Assembly (NCBI GenBank): GCA_009746045.1
Contig: RPFO01000667.1
Span: 4,758,924-4,798,923, forward strand
Direction: 5' to 3'
Length of the DNA: 40,000 nt
DNA from: Mesostigma viride
Lineage: Eukaryota > Streptophyta > Mesostigmatophyceae > Mesostigmatales > Mesostigmataceae
The notes under the pieces: generated by a model
Databases searched by the model: none
What the model saw: the letters and a program-made list of their open reading frames with translations, nothing else
What the model was told of the DNA's origin: nothing
Part shown: positions 1 to 10,019 of the stretch, in pieces
Numbering within the stretch: the stretch's first letter is position 1
How the letters are laid out: the number at the start of each line of letters is the position of its first letter
Translations under genes and position numbers: made by a program

Positions 1-3
1 CCC

Positions 4-430
4 CAGGCAGTCTCGCTGCCTGTGGCCTCCATGCTGTTATTATAGCCGGTGTTTACACTCATGCACGCCATTGACAGTAAATGAAGCTTCCCTCACGACT
101 GTTCCCATGTTTTGTCACAGTCAAACGTGAAGCCGGTCGGCAATTAAGTAACCCGCCAAAAAGAGAGCCGAAGTCAGAGGGTAAAAACCGACACACATTA
201 TTTTGTGGTAGTATAAAACGCAGGCGCGCCGGCACTCACTGCGTGGCTGCGGCCCACGGCGTGTTTTGGTGCCCGCCTTTGTCCAAAATATCTGGCCTGG
301 AAATGGACTTTGGCCGGCTTTGACGCTGCGGCTGGATCGGGCTTGACGAGAGCTGTCGAATGCCGTATAGAAGTCCGTCAGAGGAGGAGGTGGTCGGCTG
401 CTAGCCTAATTCTACCGTTAAGTTGCGTTC
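4..430 (+). repeat. Direct repeat copy 1 (partner at 38606-39030)
   Basis: About 425 bp that align end to end by eye with 38606-39030 in the same orientation, with scattered substitutions and short indels. Shared landmarks include CTGCCTGTGGCCTCCATG, a block around ATGAAGCTTCCCTCACGACT, CCGCCAAAAAGAGAGCCG and GTCCAAAATATCTGGCC. It begins with an imperfect inverted repeat (CAGGCAG..CTGCCTG). No coding sequence is recognised. It is a dispersed repeat of unknown class that flanks both sides of the genic and nested region. Confidence 0.75.
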
Positions 431-490
431 CCGCTTTAAGTTGCGGCGCAAAGTTTTAGGGGGCGATCGCAACTTAACGCGGGAATGACT
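417..490. repeat. Small inverted-repeat element (MITE-like), partial copy
   Basis: GTTAAGTTGCG at 417-427 is the exact reverse complement of CGCAACTTAAC at 468-478, and the right end continues GCGGGAATGACT. A longer relative lies at 38094-38220. The size and terminal symmetry suggest a MITE. The left terminus here lacks the ATTCCCGCG extension, so this copy appears truncated or rearranged. Confidence 0.5.
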
Positions 491-535
491 GTACCAGTGT
501 AGGTTGTTGTTCAGTGTAGGTAGTTCAACATTCAT

Positions 536-571
536 TTGATTTGGACTGCGTTAGTTGATTTGGACTGCGTG
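536..571 (+). repeat. Short tandem duplication
   Basis: The phrase TTGATTTGGACTGCGT occurs twice in tandem about 18 bp apart, followed by T or G and then AG. It probably reflects replication slippage. No function is visible. Confidence 0.6.
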
Positions 572-615
572 AGTTTTTTTTTTTGAGACTATATCGATGT
601 GCACATGTCAGTTGG

Positions 616-646
616 CTAAGCTTAGCCGCCTAGCGGCTAAGCTTAG
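616..646. repeat. Perfect 14-bp hairpin
   Basis: CTAAGCTTAGCCGC at 616-629 is the exact reverse complement of GCGGCTAAGCTTAG at 633-646, with a 3-nt CTA loop. It stands in AT-rich intergenic DNA about 2.4 kb upstream of RPL17. It could be a transposon footprint or terminus, and there is no U-run to suggest a terminator. Confidence 0.7.
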
Positions 647-2117
647 GTAAGGTTTACGAAAATTTTCAAACTTTTCATTAAAATTATATTAAAATATTTA
701 AGCGCGACGCACAGCGTCTCCACAGACATTTTTCTACCTACAAAAGTCATACAATGTTAATCATGATTCTGGCGCTGTCACAAGGTCCGGCCGGCGACTT
801 GCGCCGGAAATGCGCGGACTACACAAAGTAATTTGGCACACGGCCACGTCCAGGCTGTTTCCTCACGTGACTTAGTGTTTTCCTGTTGACATCATGCCCA
901 TTTAATATTAATGCTGCTGTTACCCTGCTCATGACCATGCCCTGAATTCCATTCTTTGGTTTAGTGTTTTCTTGTTTAGGGGCTGGCATGCATGCGTTGC
1001 CGTTGACATGCCATGGATGAAAAACGCCAAGAAGAGTATATGGCCCCGCTGCCACCAAAAAGCACCTGGTTGATCAACCAAGGGGATAGCCTGCACAGTG
1101 AGACACAAACACAGCAGACCCAGCAAAGCAAAATTCAGGTTGTAAGCGAGTGGAGATTACTTTTGACATGCTTGATGAAGAAATATATAACACACCTTCT
1201 ATTGTCACACCTGCTATAAACAAATAGTTGATTGATCACCTTATACACCACGTAAACATGCTAGCAGACGCGCTCTTCAGTCCAGTGAAAATCCACGTGC
1301 GAAGCCAGTCAGCTTACGCAGAAAGCACCATGAATGTAAATGACGCCCCAAACCCGTGACCAGGCAAGCATCCAGAGGGGCTTTCCAAGCCCAGTATATT
1401 CCAGAAAAAAGCATCACAGATCCTTGGGCAACCGAACGGACGTTAACGGACATTCGAAGGACCATGAAGATGGCGTCCTGCACGGCTAAGAAAATAAAAC
1501 GCAACGCTACGCTATGTCTTTGCTGCGACTAGGTGGATTCGGTGAAAAGGAAAGAACGCAACCATGAAAATGCATCAGAAAGAGAGCAGGTAGTACCCCG
1601 GTAGGTAGTACGCCTCACCATCGGCATCGCCAGTTACGTCCCGTGGCAAAAAATCCAGCGTTCTTTCCAATATGATGACACCAGAAACTCGTCGGCCCCA
1701 CCCCACGCCTTCCACGAACAGCAAACTGATTTTACTAGGCACCCAGTACGTAAAGCAATTAAGCATGATACTATACCTAAATTCCTATAATAGAATACCT
1801 AAATCTACAACGACATTCCATTTCCAGGTCGCCATAGCGACGCGGACCTCTCCCACGCAGGTATCACTCCGTTGACGCACCTCCAGCTCAGAAAATTTTG
1901 TACTTGCTCTTCAAACATAAAATTTTGACGTATAAAACCATGGCTGCGCATTCCCCATCCCAATTTTCTAGCGTACGTTTCCTGCCATCGCCAGCCAGCA
2001 AATTGCTCGCGGAGCACGTCACTTTGTTTTTCGTCCGGCGGCGTGGCCTGCGGCTGCGTCGTTTCGGTGGTCTTATCGATTTCGGGTCGTTTCCGTTGGA
2101 TTTGTGACCGTTGGGGC
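647..2117. other. Intergenic stretch without recognised genes
   Basis: Only short open frames occur (75 codons or fewer), with no recognisable domain, and no RNA gene was identified. It is AT-rich near 650-780 and otherwise of mixed composition. Nothing here can be supported as a gene. Confidence 0.5.
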
Positions 2118-2298
2118 CGAAGGCCGTTTGTTTTCCGTAGTTTGCTTGTTTTGTATTGGTTGTTTGGTGATTTAGTATTTGTACGGACGACCCGAGCCGC
2201 TAACTTAGCGGGTTTATCGCGTCCGTTGGATCCATCATCGGACGCTCCAGATTGTCGGCGGCTAACGTTTTAACTTTTTTCATTTTGCCTTCGTATAT
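2118..2298 (+). repeat. 180-bp repeat copy 1, MITE-like
   Basis: Nearly identical to 2552-2731. The unit begins CGAAGGCC and ends GCCTTCGTATA, so its ends are short inverted repeats (CGAAGGC/GCCTTCG). It includes GAGCCGCTAACTTAGCGGG and a Pro-Asp-rich open frame on neither strand. The two copies are separated by about 250 bp of GTT-rich sequence. It is likely a small non-autonomous DNA element or a tandem duplication. Confidence 0.6.
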
Positions 2299-2551
2299 TG
2301 TTGTTTGTTGTTGTTGTTGTTCAAGTTGTTGGCTTGTTGCCCAATGCCCACGCCGCACATGGGCACTTGGGCAGCAAAGATTTGGAAACGGCCGAGGGCC
2401 AGGAAACTGAACAGCGTGCCAATTTCCATCACAAATATACAATACCAGAGATACTTGGCGTAGACATGTACGGTTGCATCATTGGATACGCCCGCGCGTT
2501 GGTACAACAGCGCTGTGTATCCTAGCAAACGATGTTCCGCCAAACCAACTA

Positions 2552-2731
2552 CGAAGGCCGTTTGTTTTCCGTAGTTTGCTTGTTTTGTATTGGTTGTTTA
2601 TGTATAGTATTTTGGACGGACGACCCGAGCCGCTAACTTAGCGGGTTTATCGCGGCCGTTGGATCCATCATCGGACGCTCCAGATTGTCGGAGGCTAACG
2701 TTTTAACTTTTTTCATTTTGCCTTCGTATAT
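2552..2731 (+). repeat. 180-bp repeat copy 2, MITE-like
   Basis: Second copy of the 2118-2298 unit, with terminal TACGAAGGC and GCCTTCGTA inverted repeats that are more complete here, bounded by TA on the right. It ends about 285 bp before the RPL17 start codon, so it sits in or next to the promoter or 5' leader of that gene. Confidence 0.6.
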
Positions 2732-3016
2732 GAGCAGTATCAAACTCACGCGTACGGCAGGTCGTAAGATACGAGAGTGAACCGTGAAGTTAGTTAACTT
2801 AACGAGCCGGGGGCAGGGACGCAAGGTACAGTTGATTTGGACCTACATACCTACAGTAGAGCAGACCTGGCCTCGCGACGCGAGGGCTGGCGTTCGCAGC
2901 GCCGCCTTGCACGCGTTGCGCCGGGGGCTATGCACGCACGGTGAAATGCTCGTGCGGCTGGTCTATGCCGGTCTCTTTGGCAGCCGTGCATCACCGCGGG
3001 GGTTTCTAAGGCAGCC
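2732..3016 (+). promoter_or_regulatory. Probable RPL17 promoter and 5' leader
   Basis: The 285 bp between the upstream repeat and the RPL17 ATG. No clear TATA box is visible. A pyrimidine-rich CTCTTT near 2964-2973 could be a transcription start of the type seen in ribosomal protein genes, but this is inference from position and composition only. Confidence 0.3.
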
Positions 3017-6000
3017 ATGGTGCGTAGTTCCCAGTCGATTTGGAAAGTATATCATGATTAGAACGTTTACAAGGTCTCATAGAAGTATAGATTTTGAGCT
3101 GAGGATGCGATTATTAGGTGGATGCTTAGAAATGGTTTGGCGCACACGATGAATGGCGCTGGAAGACTGGCATGGCTCTTAAGGAGTTGTTAACCACGGC
3201 GTGGGGAGTTACCAAAGACCTCATGTTACTATCGTTTTGTTTGGTTATCTGTGTTTCTGCATTCCCAGGTGAAGTACGCGAGGGAGGCGGAAGACGCCAC
3301 CAAGTGTACGTGTTATAATCATAAGCTGAAGATAAGATTGGTTTACGCACGCGGCCCTGGAAGTTCTGCTTTCCGCATGAACCCCCCGGAAGCTGGTTTC
3401 CCTGTTTTTTCCCTTATGATACTCATATACTATGTATTGATCGCGCCATGTCTACATTGGCATCGCAGCCGCGAAGGCGCGTGGCTCCAACCTGCGTGTG
3501 CACTTTAAGGTACATGTGCTGCAATTATAATGCCGTTTTACGGCATGCCATCTGCTTTCTCCGTTATTTTTTGTTACTAGTCATCCGCTTGATCGTGTCA
3601 TTGTTTAAGAAGTCAATTAGGCATGCAGCAGCAACATAAATCACACGCGCTGCCTTTCGTCACCAAACCCTGTTTTTTTGGGAGCGATTCTAACATGAGT
3701 ATGCTCGAGGGGTGCTGCATTTGATTTGCTTGTCGGACTCTGCATCTACCCTTCCCAGAACACACGTGAAACAGCTCAGGCGATCAAGGGCCTGGAGCTG
3801 TCAAAGGCTAAGGAATACTTGGAGGCTGTGCTCGCCCATAAGCGCTGCGTTCCATTCCGTCGCTACTGTGGAGGTGTTGGCCGCACGGCGCAGGCCAAGA
3901 ACGAGGGTTCCACGAATGGGCAGGGTCGCTGGCCAAAGAAGTCTTGCGAGTTCTTGCTGAATCTCCTGAAGAACGCTGAGAGCAATGCTGAGGTGAGGGC
4001 TTTGGGCATACGATATCTATATTAAAAGATGGAAACAGCTCACTTTATTTTTAAGTGTAAAGACATTAGTCCCTGAATGAATATCTGTAGAGACAGAGCA
4101 GGCTTTTATATGTTCATTTATCATCTCTTAGCTGTCCGTAAGGTGAGCCAATAATGGGACACAGCCCATAAGCAGCTTCTTTGATAAGAGCAACACATGG
4201 CGTGGGGAGATCGCAAGGGCAGCAAGCGAGACGTAGTGCCCCGTAGACAGAACCAGGTCTCTTGGTGCTTGCGCCCCAGCTTGGGTAGATGCTGGTGGAA
4301 GTGGGGGCAATAGCGCCACCCAGTGCTGCCTTCGAAATCATGGATGCCATCACAGCAAAGTGGCTCCCAGCTAGCCAGTGCCGGTAGGTCTGAGTGTAGC
4401 TACCATGTGCATGTATTGCGACCATGGCGATGTGGTGGACCCGATGGAAGGTACACGGATTTTTACTGTAATGCGCATCCTGAATAAGGGGAGCCTAGAT
4501 TGGGTTTTAATCGCTGCATGTAGATGGCAGCTTAGCCTGTGTTTTCGTGTTATTTTAAGCTGCTCTGGGCATTCCTCTATCTGGGTGAGCTGGTGCACCA
4601 GATGGAGGTCGTAGGTATTTTGTGGATGTTGTCTTGGGCAATGGGTATTGATACTCATGCCTCCACATGTGTGCATATCATTTGAAAGTGATTGGACTTT
4701 GCATCCCTCTGTGTGCGAGACGGGTCGATCCGCCCAGTGGGGGTGTGTGGATGCAGAAGGTGGCATTTCAGCAATGCTGTCTATAATCAGGTTTATCGAA
4801 TCTTTCCCTGTAAATAGATCAGGGAATCCCAGGTACTACCTTCTGAACCGCGGCCGCCTCTAGAGCCAGTCGTTTTTGCGAAGGCTCTGATCTCTTATGC
4901 AAAGCTATCCGCGATTCATGGTGGCAAACTTTCTACAGTGATAAGGGTAAGGAATCCTGCCGACATTACCCTTGTGGAGCATTTGCCAGCTTTCTCTCCA
5001 ATTGGATTGTCCTTTCATGTGGGAAGGCAATCCGTTCAGATGCCTGTAATTAAGTCTTCCCCTTCCCCCACATCCCACACCCCACCCATCTCCCCCCGCC
5101 ATGCTTCTTGCGGCACATTAATGCATGAGTGTTGCTGCAATGGCAGTTTCTTAAGTGGTCAAGGGCCGCATACCCGGTTGTTCTTTTTCCTGGCCGTGGT
5201 GGAAGTTTCCATCGCTGCCTCACTTTCTCCCCACCCTTATCTGGCAGCTCTGTTACAGCTGTCATCAGATGCCTTGCGCAGCTGATTTACGATCCGTGTG
5301 TCTGGAAGGGACACCTGTTACTCTGATCCGTTCCACATAGAAGTGCTAGTGCTTGCAGATTCGCCCACCCACCATCTCAGCCTGCCACATTGTCCTGGGA
5401 ACCTGCCTTTCCCACCCTCCCGCCACTAGCATATCTTCCACCTGCTTATTTCTGCCTTTCATATGCTTCGTTCATGCGCAATCCGCTTGACGACAACCCC
5501 CAAATTGTGGCCACCCACCCCCAATTTCTGCAGTCAAAGGGCCTTGATGGTGATGCGCTGTACATCTACAACATCCAGGTGAACCAGGCCCAGAAGCAGC
5601 GCCGCCGCACCTACAGGGCGCACGGCCGTATCAACCGTGAGTAGACTGTATTCACTAACGGATCGTTCCTAGTATATATCGATAGAGGTACGGATGCTGG
5701 CTCACCTTGCAACTTTTAGGGCCCTGTATGGGTAGGTAGGGGCTCAATTAAACACCTGTTTCTGGACGGAGCCCTGCTCTGTGAAGTTGCTTTTGGTGTC
5801 CTTTTCAAATGTTTGATCTGTGGGTCAGTGCAAATATTGGGGGCATATCATTGCGTGTCCACACACAACTTGGATGCCGGGCGGGCCAAGTCATATGATT
5901 TTGGGCCATGCACATCCATGCGGGCTAGAGTGAGGTGGGAGAGGGGGGGGGGGGGGAGAGAGACAGAAAGATCCTGAGTGGGAGAGAGGGGGGGGGGGGG

Positions 6001-7525
6001 GGGGGGGCGCTTTAATGCATGCCGTGCAATGGGCTAGTTGTGGACTTCTCATCAAATGCAACCTCTTGTGTGCCGTGATACGCATGGCTACCCACAATCC
6101 GCTCTTAGTTGTCCATAGGTGCCTGATTGTTGTGTACGTGCTGTATTGTTGTTGCTGTGTACGCTTGATTGTATGTATCTGGCATTGGCACGGCTTTGCC
6201 AGTTGGCATGTAGTGCCGTCGGTTGGATTAGCAGGGCCTTTGAAAAGGGCTCCAGGGGTGCATGTCTGTGTGGTGTTACGTGGATATCCTTTGGACCTGG
6301 TTTGCATCGCCCATGTCCATGCATGTCAAGCTTTTGGAGCCATTGTGTATTAGGAATCAAGTGATGGTTGGCAGAAACCCCAATGCCTTTGATGTGGGTG
6401 CCCCCCCCCCCTCGCCTCCCTCCTCTCCGCCTTCCTCTCCTGCTCTCTCTCGCTCAAGCTCTCTCTCTGTCTCTCTCTGTCTCTCTCTCTCTCGCTCGCT
6501 CGCTCGGTCTCTTCTGTGTGTATGTGCGCATGCCTACCTCTGGCTATGGCTCTCTCTCGCGCGCTTCTTGTCTGCCACCCCTCTCTGATTCCCAACTCCA
6601 CTGCTATCTTGGTCGGCGTGTGAAGCGGACCGTGATGCTTTTCAAATGCCCTTTGGTCTTGCTGTCAATCTCTGCCCTTTAGCTATGCCCTTTTTGTGTC
6701 ATTGGCTGCCTGGCTGGCATAGTCCTTGAACACCTTGTGCATAGTTTTTCTTTCTTGCCACATCCGTCACCACACGTGTGTCGCAGCATACATGTCGTCC
6801 CCGTGCCATGTGGAGCTTATCCTGTCCGAGAAGGCGGCCCCTGTGAAGAAGGAGGTGCGTCCTAGATGGTTGCTTACGGGCTTGTGGTTTTGCGCTGCAG
6901 AATGGATTGGAGAATGGTGCCGCTATTGTAAGCAGTCGGTGCAATTGAATCGCCGACTAGTAAAATGAGCGCATTGATTGTGTGTCCAGCTGCTTGCCAA
7001 GCCGTGTTAGATCCATGAATACTCTTTGGGAGAAGTATCAAGACATCAGTTTAGTGATGGGCTGCATCGTGGGTAGTCTAGTTTGGTCAAGAAGCCCATC
7101 TCGTATTTGGAAGCCTGCTCCATTGGACGATTTCAATGCCTTGGAAGGGGGACCCCCAGGCATTGGTTTTATATTGTGTGAGCATGTGTTTATCCATTTT
7201 TGAATTTTGTCTAGCTTAGGGCAGCCGTAGGATTTGGATACAGCTTGCTGCATGTTGCTGGCATTCTGTGCTTACTGACGGGCAGGGGCCGATTCCATAG
7301 AGCAACATGTGGTGTTGTGCATGATTTATTGCTAATGGGATTCACACACAGCCTGTGAATGCCTAGTATTCTGCTATTCACCCCGGGGCCCCATACCCCT
7401 TCACATGCCTGACATCCATGCTCATTCCGTTGTGATTCGTGACTTTTGCGGTCCAATAGGCCGAGGATGCCCCTGCCAAGAAGACGAAGAAGCAGGCCCG
7501 CCTTGCCAGCGGCACCAGCTCATAA
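3017..7525 (+). CDS. RPL17: 60S ribosomal protein L17 (uL22), seven exons
   Basis: Encodes large-subunit ribosomal protein uL22, which binds 23S/28S-type rRNA and lines the exit tunnel. Exons read from the sequence: 3017-3019 (ATG only), 3269-3305, 3469-3509, 3759-3992, 5534-5636, 6787-6854, 7460-7525. All six introns are GT..AG. Spliced length is 552 nt, giving 183 aa plus TAA, matching the usual family length of about 180. Diagnostic blocks are [64 protein letters not shown] and [12 protein letters not shown], followed by a Lys/Ala-rich tail. Codons split across introns restore conserved Ser14 and the Pro of INPYMSS, which supports the model. The start was chosen because GCAGCCATG is followed at once by donor GTGCGT, and exon 2 begins with V-K-Y-A-R-E. 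The reading frame is intact, so this is probably the active gene. The protein resembles plant and green-algal versions. Confidence 0.95.
5938..6007. repeat. Two oligo-G runs in RPL17 intron 5
   Basis: Two uninterrupted G runs (over 10 and about 20 nt) are separated by a GA-rich spacer within the 1150-nt intron 5637-6786. On the sense strand they form G-rich pre-mRNA that could fold into a quadruplex. They are also likely sites of sequencing or assembly length error. Confidence 0.8.
6396..6500 (+). repeat. C/CT-rich low-complexity tract in RPL17 intron 5
   Basis: A run of C followed by (CT)n and CTCG repeats. It sits in the same intron as the upstream G runs, on the complementary composition, so the intron transcript could pair G-rich with C-rich segments. 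Open frames here are low-complexity artefacts. Confidence 0.7.
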
Positions 7526-7717
7526 ACGCTATTGCCCGGAAGATTTGACATTGTTGTTTGTCTGATAAATATTCGGTCCAAGATGGATTGATATGTTCAT
7601 AGTTGATCAGCAAATCTTGAGGATTTACCGCACAGTGTGTCGTCGCAACGGCTGCTGTCTGCAGCACATGCAGACATGGGTGTGCGGTTCTGGAAACAGT
7701 GGGGTAGAGAATATTCT

Positions 7718-7723
7718 AATAAA
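7718..7723 (+). terminator. Candidate RPL17 polyadenylation signal
   Basis: AATAAA lies 193 nt after the RPL17 stop codon in AT-rich sequence. It matches the canonical signal. No cleavage site can be proven without transcript data. Confidence 0.45.
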
Positions 7724-7725
7724 CA

Positions 7726-8121
7726 CGGCTTTTTGAACTACGCTGCTATTTTTTCCCCGACTACCTATTTTACCACCGACTACCTGGTCCCCAGTTCTCA
7801 AATTCTCAAACACCAAAAATTGAATCATAGCCGAAAAATAAAAAATTTGCCTCAAATGATGATTAAATTGCACGCGGCAGGGCCGCCACCCGTGGACTTT
7901 TCGTGATAGACTCGGCATGGACATGTGCTACACTAGACGTGACGGGCTCACCCCCGGGCAGCCTCCTGGTTTGTCTGTAATATGGAGGCAGATGGTGCGC
8001 AAGGATAGATGGCAAGTAGTGATAAAGGAGACCACCCCCAAGCCTGTGGGGGCTCCGCGTGTGACCAAGTATGGCATTCGTAGCGATTCGGGCCGCGGTG
8101 CCCACACCCCTGTAACTAGGA
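7726..8121. other. Unassigned spacer between RPL17 and the LINE region
   Basis: No recognised gene or repeat. Removing the element at 8134-9743 joins this spacer to 9756-9835, so both parts are probably the original host DNA. Confidence 0.4.
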
Positions 8122-8187
8122 CCTAGATAGCTTGAATTGAATTGTAACATAACTCCGTTGGGAGTATATGTAGCACATAGCCCAGAG

Positions 8188-9134
8188 GACCACGTCATGC
8201 GCCAGGCACGTGCGCGCTTTACTGCTCTTAAGGGGTTCGAGCCAGGCTTGGACATCCTCCGTCATCCGAGCGTGGGCACGGCGGGGTTAGCACGGGTTAC
8301 CGCCTGGCTGACCTGATTTACGCGGACGACACCACCCTCATCGCGCGCCCCGAGCACATTCAGACCTGGCTGGACTGTCTGGGCCTGGAGGCGAGGGCGG
8401 TGGGGTTGGAGATTAGTGTCAAAACTGAGGCGATGGTGATTGGGGCCTCCAGTCGCCCACCGCTGCCGCGCCTGCTAGACGGGACGGAGGTCCCACTCCG
8501 CGACCGCTTCAAGCTGTTGGGGAGTTGGCTTCCGGACACTGCCGACGATGTGGACACCCGCATCGGCCTTTCCTGGGCCAAGCTCCGTTCGCTCAACACC
8601 TACTGGCGCTCCAAGGGCCTGGACGAGCACCGCAAGCGCATGCTCTTCAAGGTCCTCGTCCTCACGGTGCTCACGTATGGCGCCGAGGCATGGACACTCA
8701 CGGCAACACTGGCAGCCAAGCTAGACGGCACGGTAACCCGGATGCTCCGACAGGTCCTGAATGTCGGGTTTTCTCAGCGTAAGAACATTCCTAAAAAGGT
8801 AGGGAAACATGCCATGACCTATACCCAGATGTTGCTGGACGACCTAGTGGTCCCAGCCCAGTTTGAGTACCGCATCCACTCTCTCTCCCGTCTTTGGACT
8901 GCCATGCAGGACAAGGAGCGGTGGAAGAAGATTGTCAAGGCACACACGCCCGACCCTGTGGGCAAGCCACCTCCCCCCAAGCGGAGGAGGCGTTTTGATG
9001 AGTAGTGTAGTTAGGCTTTTCTAGATAGAGTTAGGATAGTTCGATCACGCGGCTTCCTCCACCCCATCCATCATGAAATATGTGCTACATGACCTCCCCA
9101 CGGAGGCATGTTATAATTTAATTTAATTTTTTTA
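8188..9134 (+). mobile_element. 5'-truncated L1-like LINE A
   Basis: Starts inside the ORF2 reverse transcriptase and ends with a 3' UTR, a conserved CTCC/GGAG stem-loop and an (AATTT)n tail near 9110-9134. Flanked by the 11-bp TSD ATAGCCCAGAG at 8177-8187 and 9135-9145, and inserted into E0. This is the signature of target-primed reverse transcription with 5' truncation. Confidence 0.9.
8189..9005 (+). pseudogene. LINE ORF2 fragment: RT motif C to C-terminus
   Basis: Open from about 8289 to the stop at 9005. It contains the reverse transcriptase catalytic motif YADD at 8319-8330, the following LEARAVGLEISVKTEAM thumb-side block, and the conserved tail IVKAHTPDPVGKPPPPKRRR. Compared with the minus-strand copy at 33120-34065, it lacks about 60 residues between VLNVGFS and GKH (the QRRIAFVGHLARTSQ block). 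A frameshift lies just before the YADD block. RT motifs A and B are absent through 5' truncation, so this copy is dead. Confidence 0.85.
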
Positions 9135-9259
9135 ATAGCCCAGAGAAGGGGCATATGGCCTATCATACATTCTAAGCTACTTCCTGCAAGGGTGGGAATG
9201 TAAACAACACTTGCTCTAGGTGCACTAGGGCACCTGCACCCTCATGATCTTCACACTAT

Positions 9260-9270
9260 CAAAGAGACAA
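9260..9270 (-). mobile_element. 11-bp R-family insert in E0
   Basis: On the minus strand TTGTCTCTTTG sits between two ATAG copies (plus-strand CTAT at 9256-9259 and 9271-9274). E1, the related element, lacks the insert at this position. It is the same 3' UTR site that R hit in J, so shared ancestry of the two events cannot be excluded. Confidence 0.5.
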
Positions 9271-9536
9271 CTATGCCCAGCTAAGGGGGAGTATGTCATG
9301 TGGGGGAAGATCATCATGGCTATACAAGAGCTAGGGCATGGCTTCTCGACAGAGAGCATCTCTCTGCATTGCATAGCATGGCTAAATTCTTAATGCAACA
9401 TCCATGGGGGTCCCGTTATAGGCATGGCTTGGCTAAATTCTGTAGGCATCATCCATGGGGGCCATTATGGGCGCACATGCGCGTGGGCCACATGCTAGGC
9501 TAAGCCTGACTAATCTACACTACTGGTATGAATTCC

Positions 9537-9743
9537 CTAGTCTGAGGTGGCAGGAGGGGGCTGCCAGGGCTTGTGGTCAACGTGGATGACCGCCCCCCTC
9601 CAGTATACCGGCTTCCCCCCTGCGCTGTGCCGGAGCTGAAGGTAGGTCTGCCATAGCTCGCGTCGCCGCTGTTGCTGGGCCAGGGTCAAGTCGTCGTCCA
9701 GCGTGAAGCGAGTCCTCGAGAGCTTCTTGCGGCATTTAACCAT
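9537..9743 (-). pseudogene. LINE ORF1 C-terminal fragment (E0)
   Basis: About 68 codons homologous to the ORF1 C-terminus of the neighbouring copies: FTLDDDLTLAQQQRRREL, then W-x-TYLQLR, then PVYWRGAVIHVDHKPW, ending at a stop. The homology ends at the 5' truncation point next to the TSD. The protein would be the nucleic-acid-binding component of the LINE particle; this piece is non-functional. Confidence 0.8.
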
Positions 9744-9837
9744 CCTAGATAGCTTATACCATCCATTCCATCCCATGTTCCCCTCCCACTGAGGACTTAT
9801 GCTCACGTGACGCCGTCACGTGTCTATTCATTAGTTA

Positions 9838-10019
9838 ATTAATTAATGATTAAATTAAATTAAATTATAACATGCCTCCGTTGGGAGATCATGTAGCACA
9901 TATTCCTTGATGGGTGGTGGAGTGGAGAGAGCCGCGTAATCGGACTATCCTGACACTAATCTATCTAGTCTAGAAAAATCCTAACTACCCTACTCATCAA
10001 AACGCCTCCTCTTGGGGGG
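9838..10019 (-). mobile_element. 3' end of minus-strand LINE F
   Basis: Contains, on the minus strand, the last codons of ORF2 (RRRFDE then stop), the 3' UTR, the ATG-TTA stem-loop region and an (AATTT)-type tail near 9838-9867. It is the 3' terminus of a LINE whose ORF2 resumes at 11029-11131 and 33120-34065, separated by inserts G and E1. Confidence 0.75.

Larger units (their letters stand above)
8134..9743 (-). mobile_element. 5'-truncated ORF1-family LINE derivative E0
   Basis: A minus-strand element running from an ORF1 fragment (9743 to stop at 9537) through a 3' UTR to a terminal stem-loop and short AATTC tail at 8134-8176. It is flanked by the 12-bp TSD CCTAGATAGCTT at 8122-8133 and 9744-9755. 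Its 3' UTR is interrupted by plus-strand LINE A (8188-9134); excising A and one 11-bp TSD rejoins a 3' UTR that matches those near 13140-13200 and 14350-14420. An 11-bp R insert is at 9260-9270. There is no ORF2, so it depended on enzymes supplied in trans. Confidence 0.85.

Noticed and set aside
5891-6601. Open frames of 80-138 codons around the G and CT tracts
   Set aside because: They lie in RPL17 intron 5 and consist of Pro, Ser or Arg runs from low-complexity DNA.
3020-7459. snoRNA genes in RPL17 introns
   Set aside because: I looked for RTGATGA and CTGA boxes at proper spacing. Only isolated partial matches (for example near 3147 and 7056) were found, too far apart.
8236-8250. tRNA B-box-like GGTTCGAGCC
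   Set aside because: It is part of the LINE ORF2 codons for GFEP, repeated in every copy, with no cloverleaf around it.
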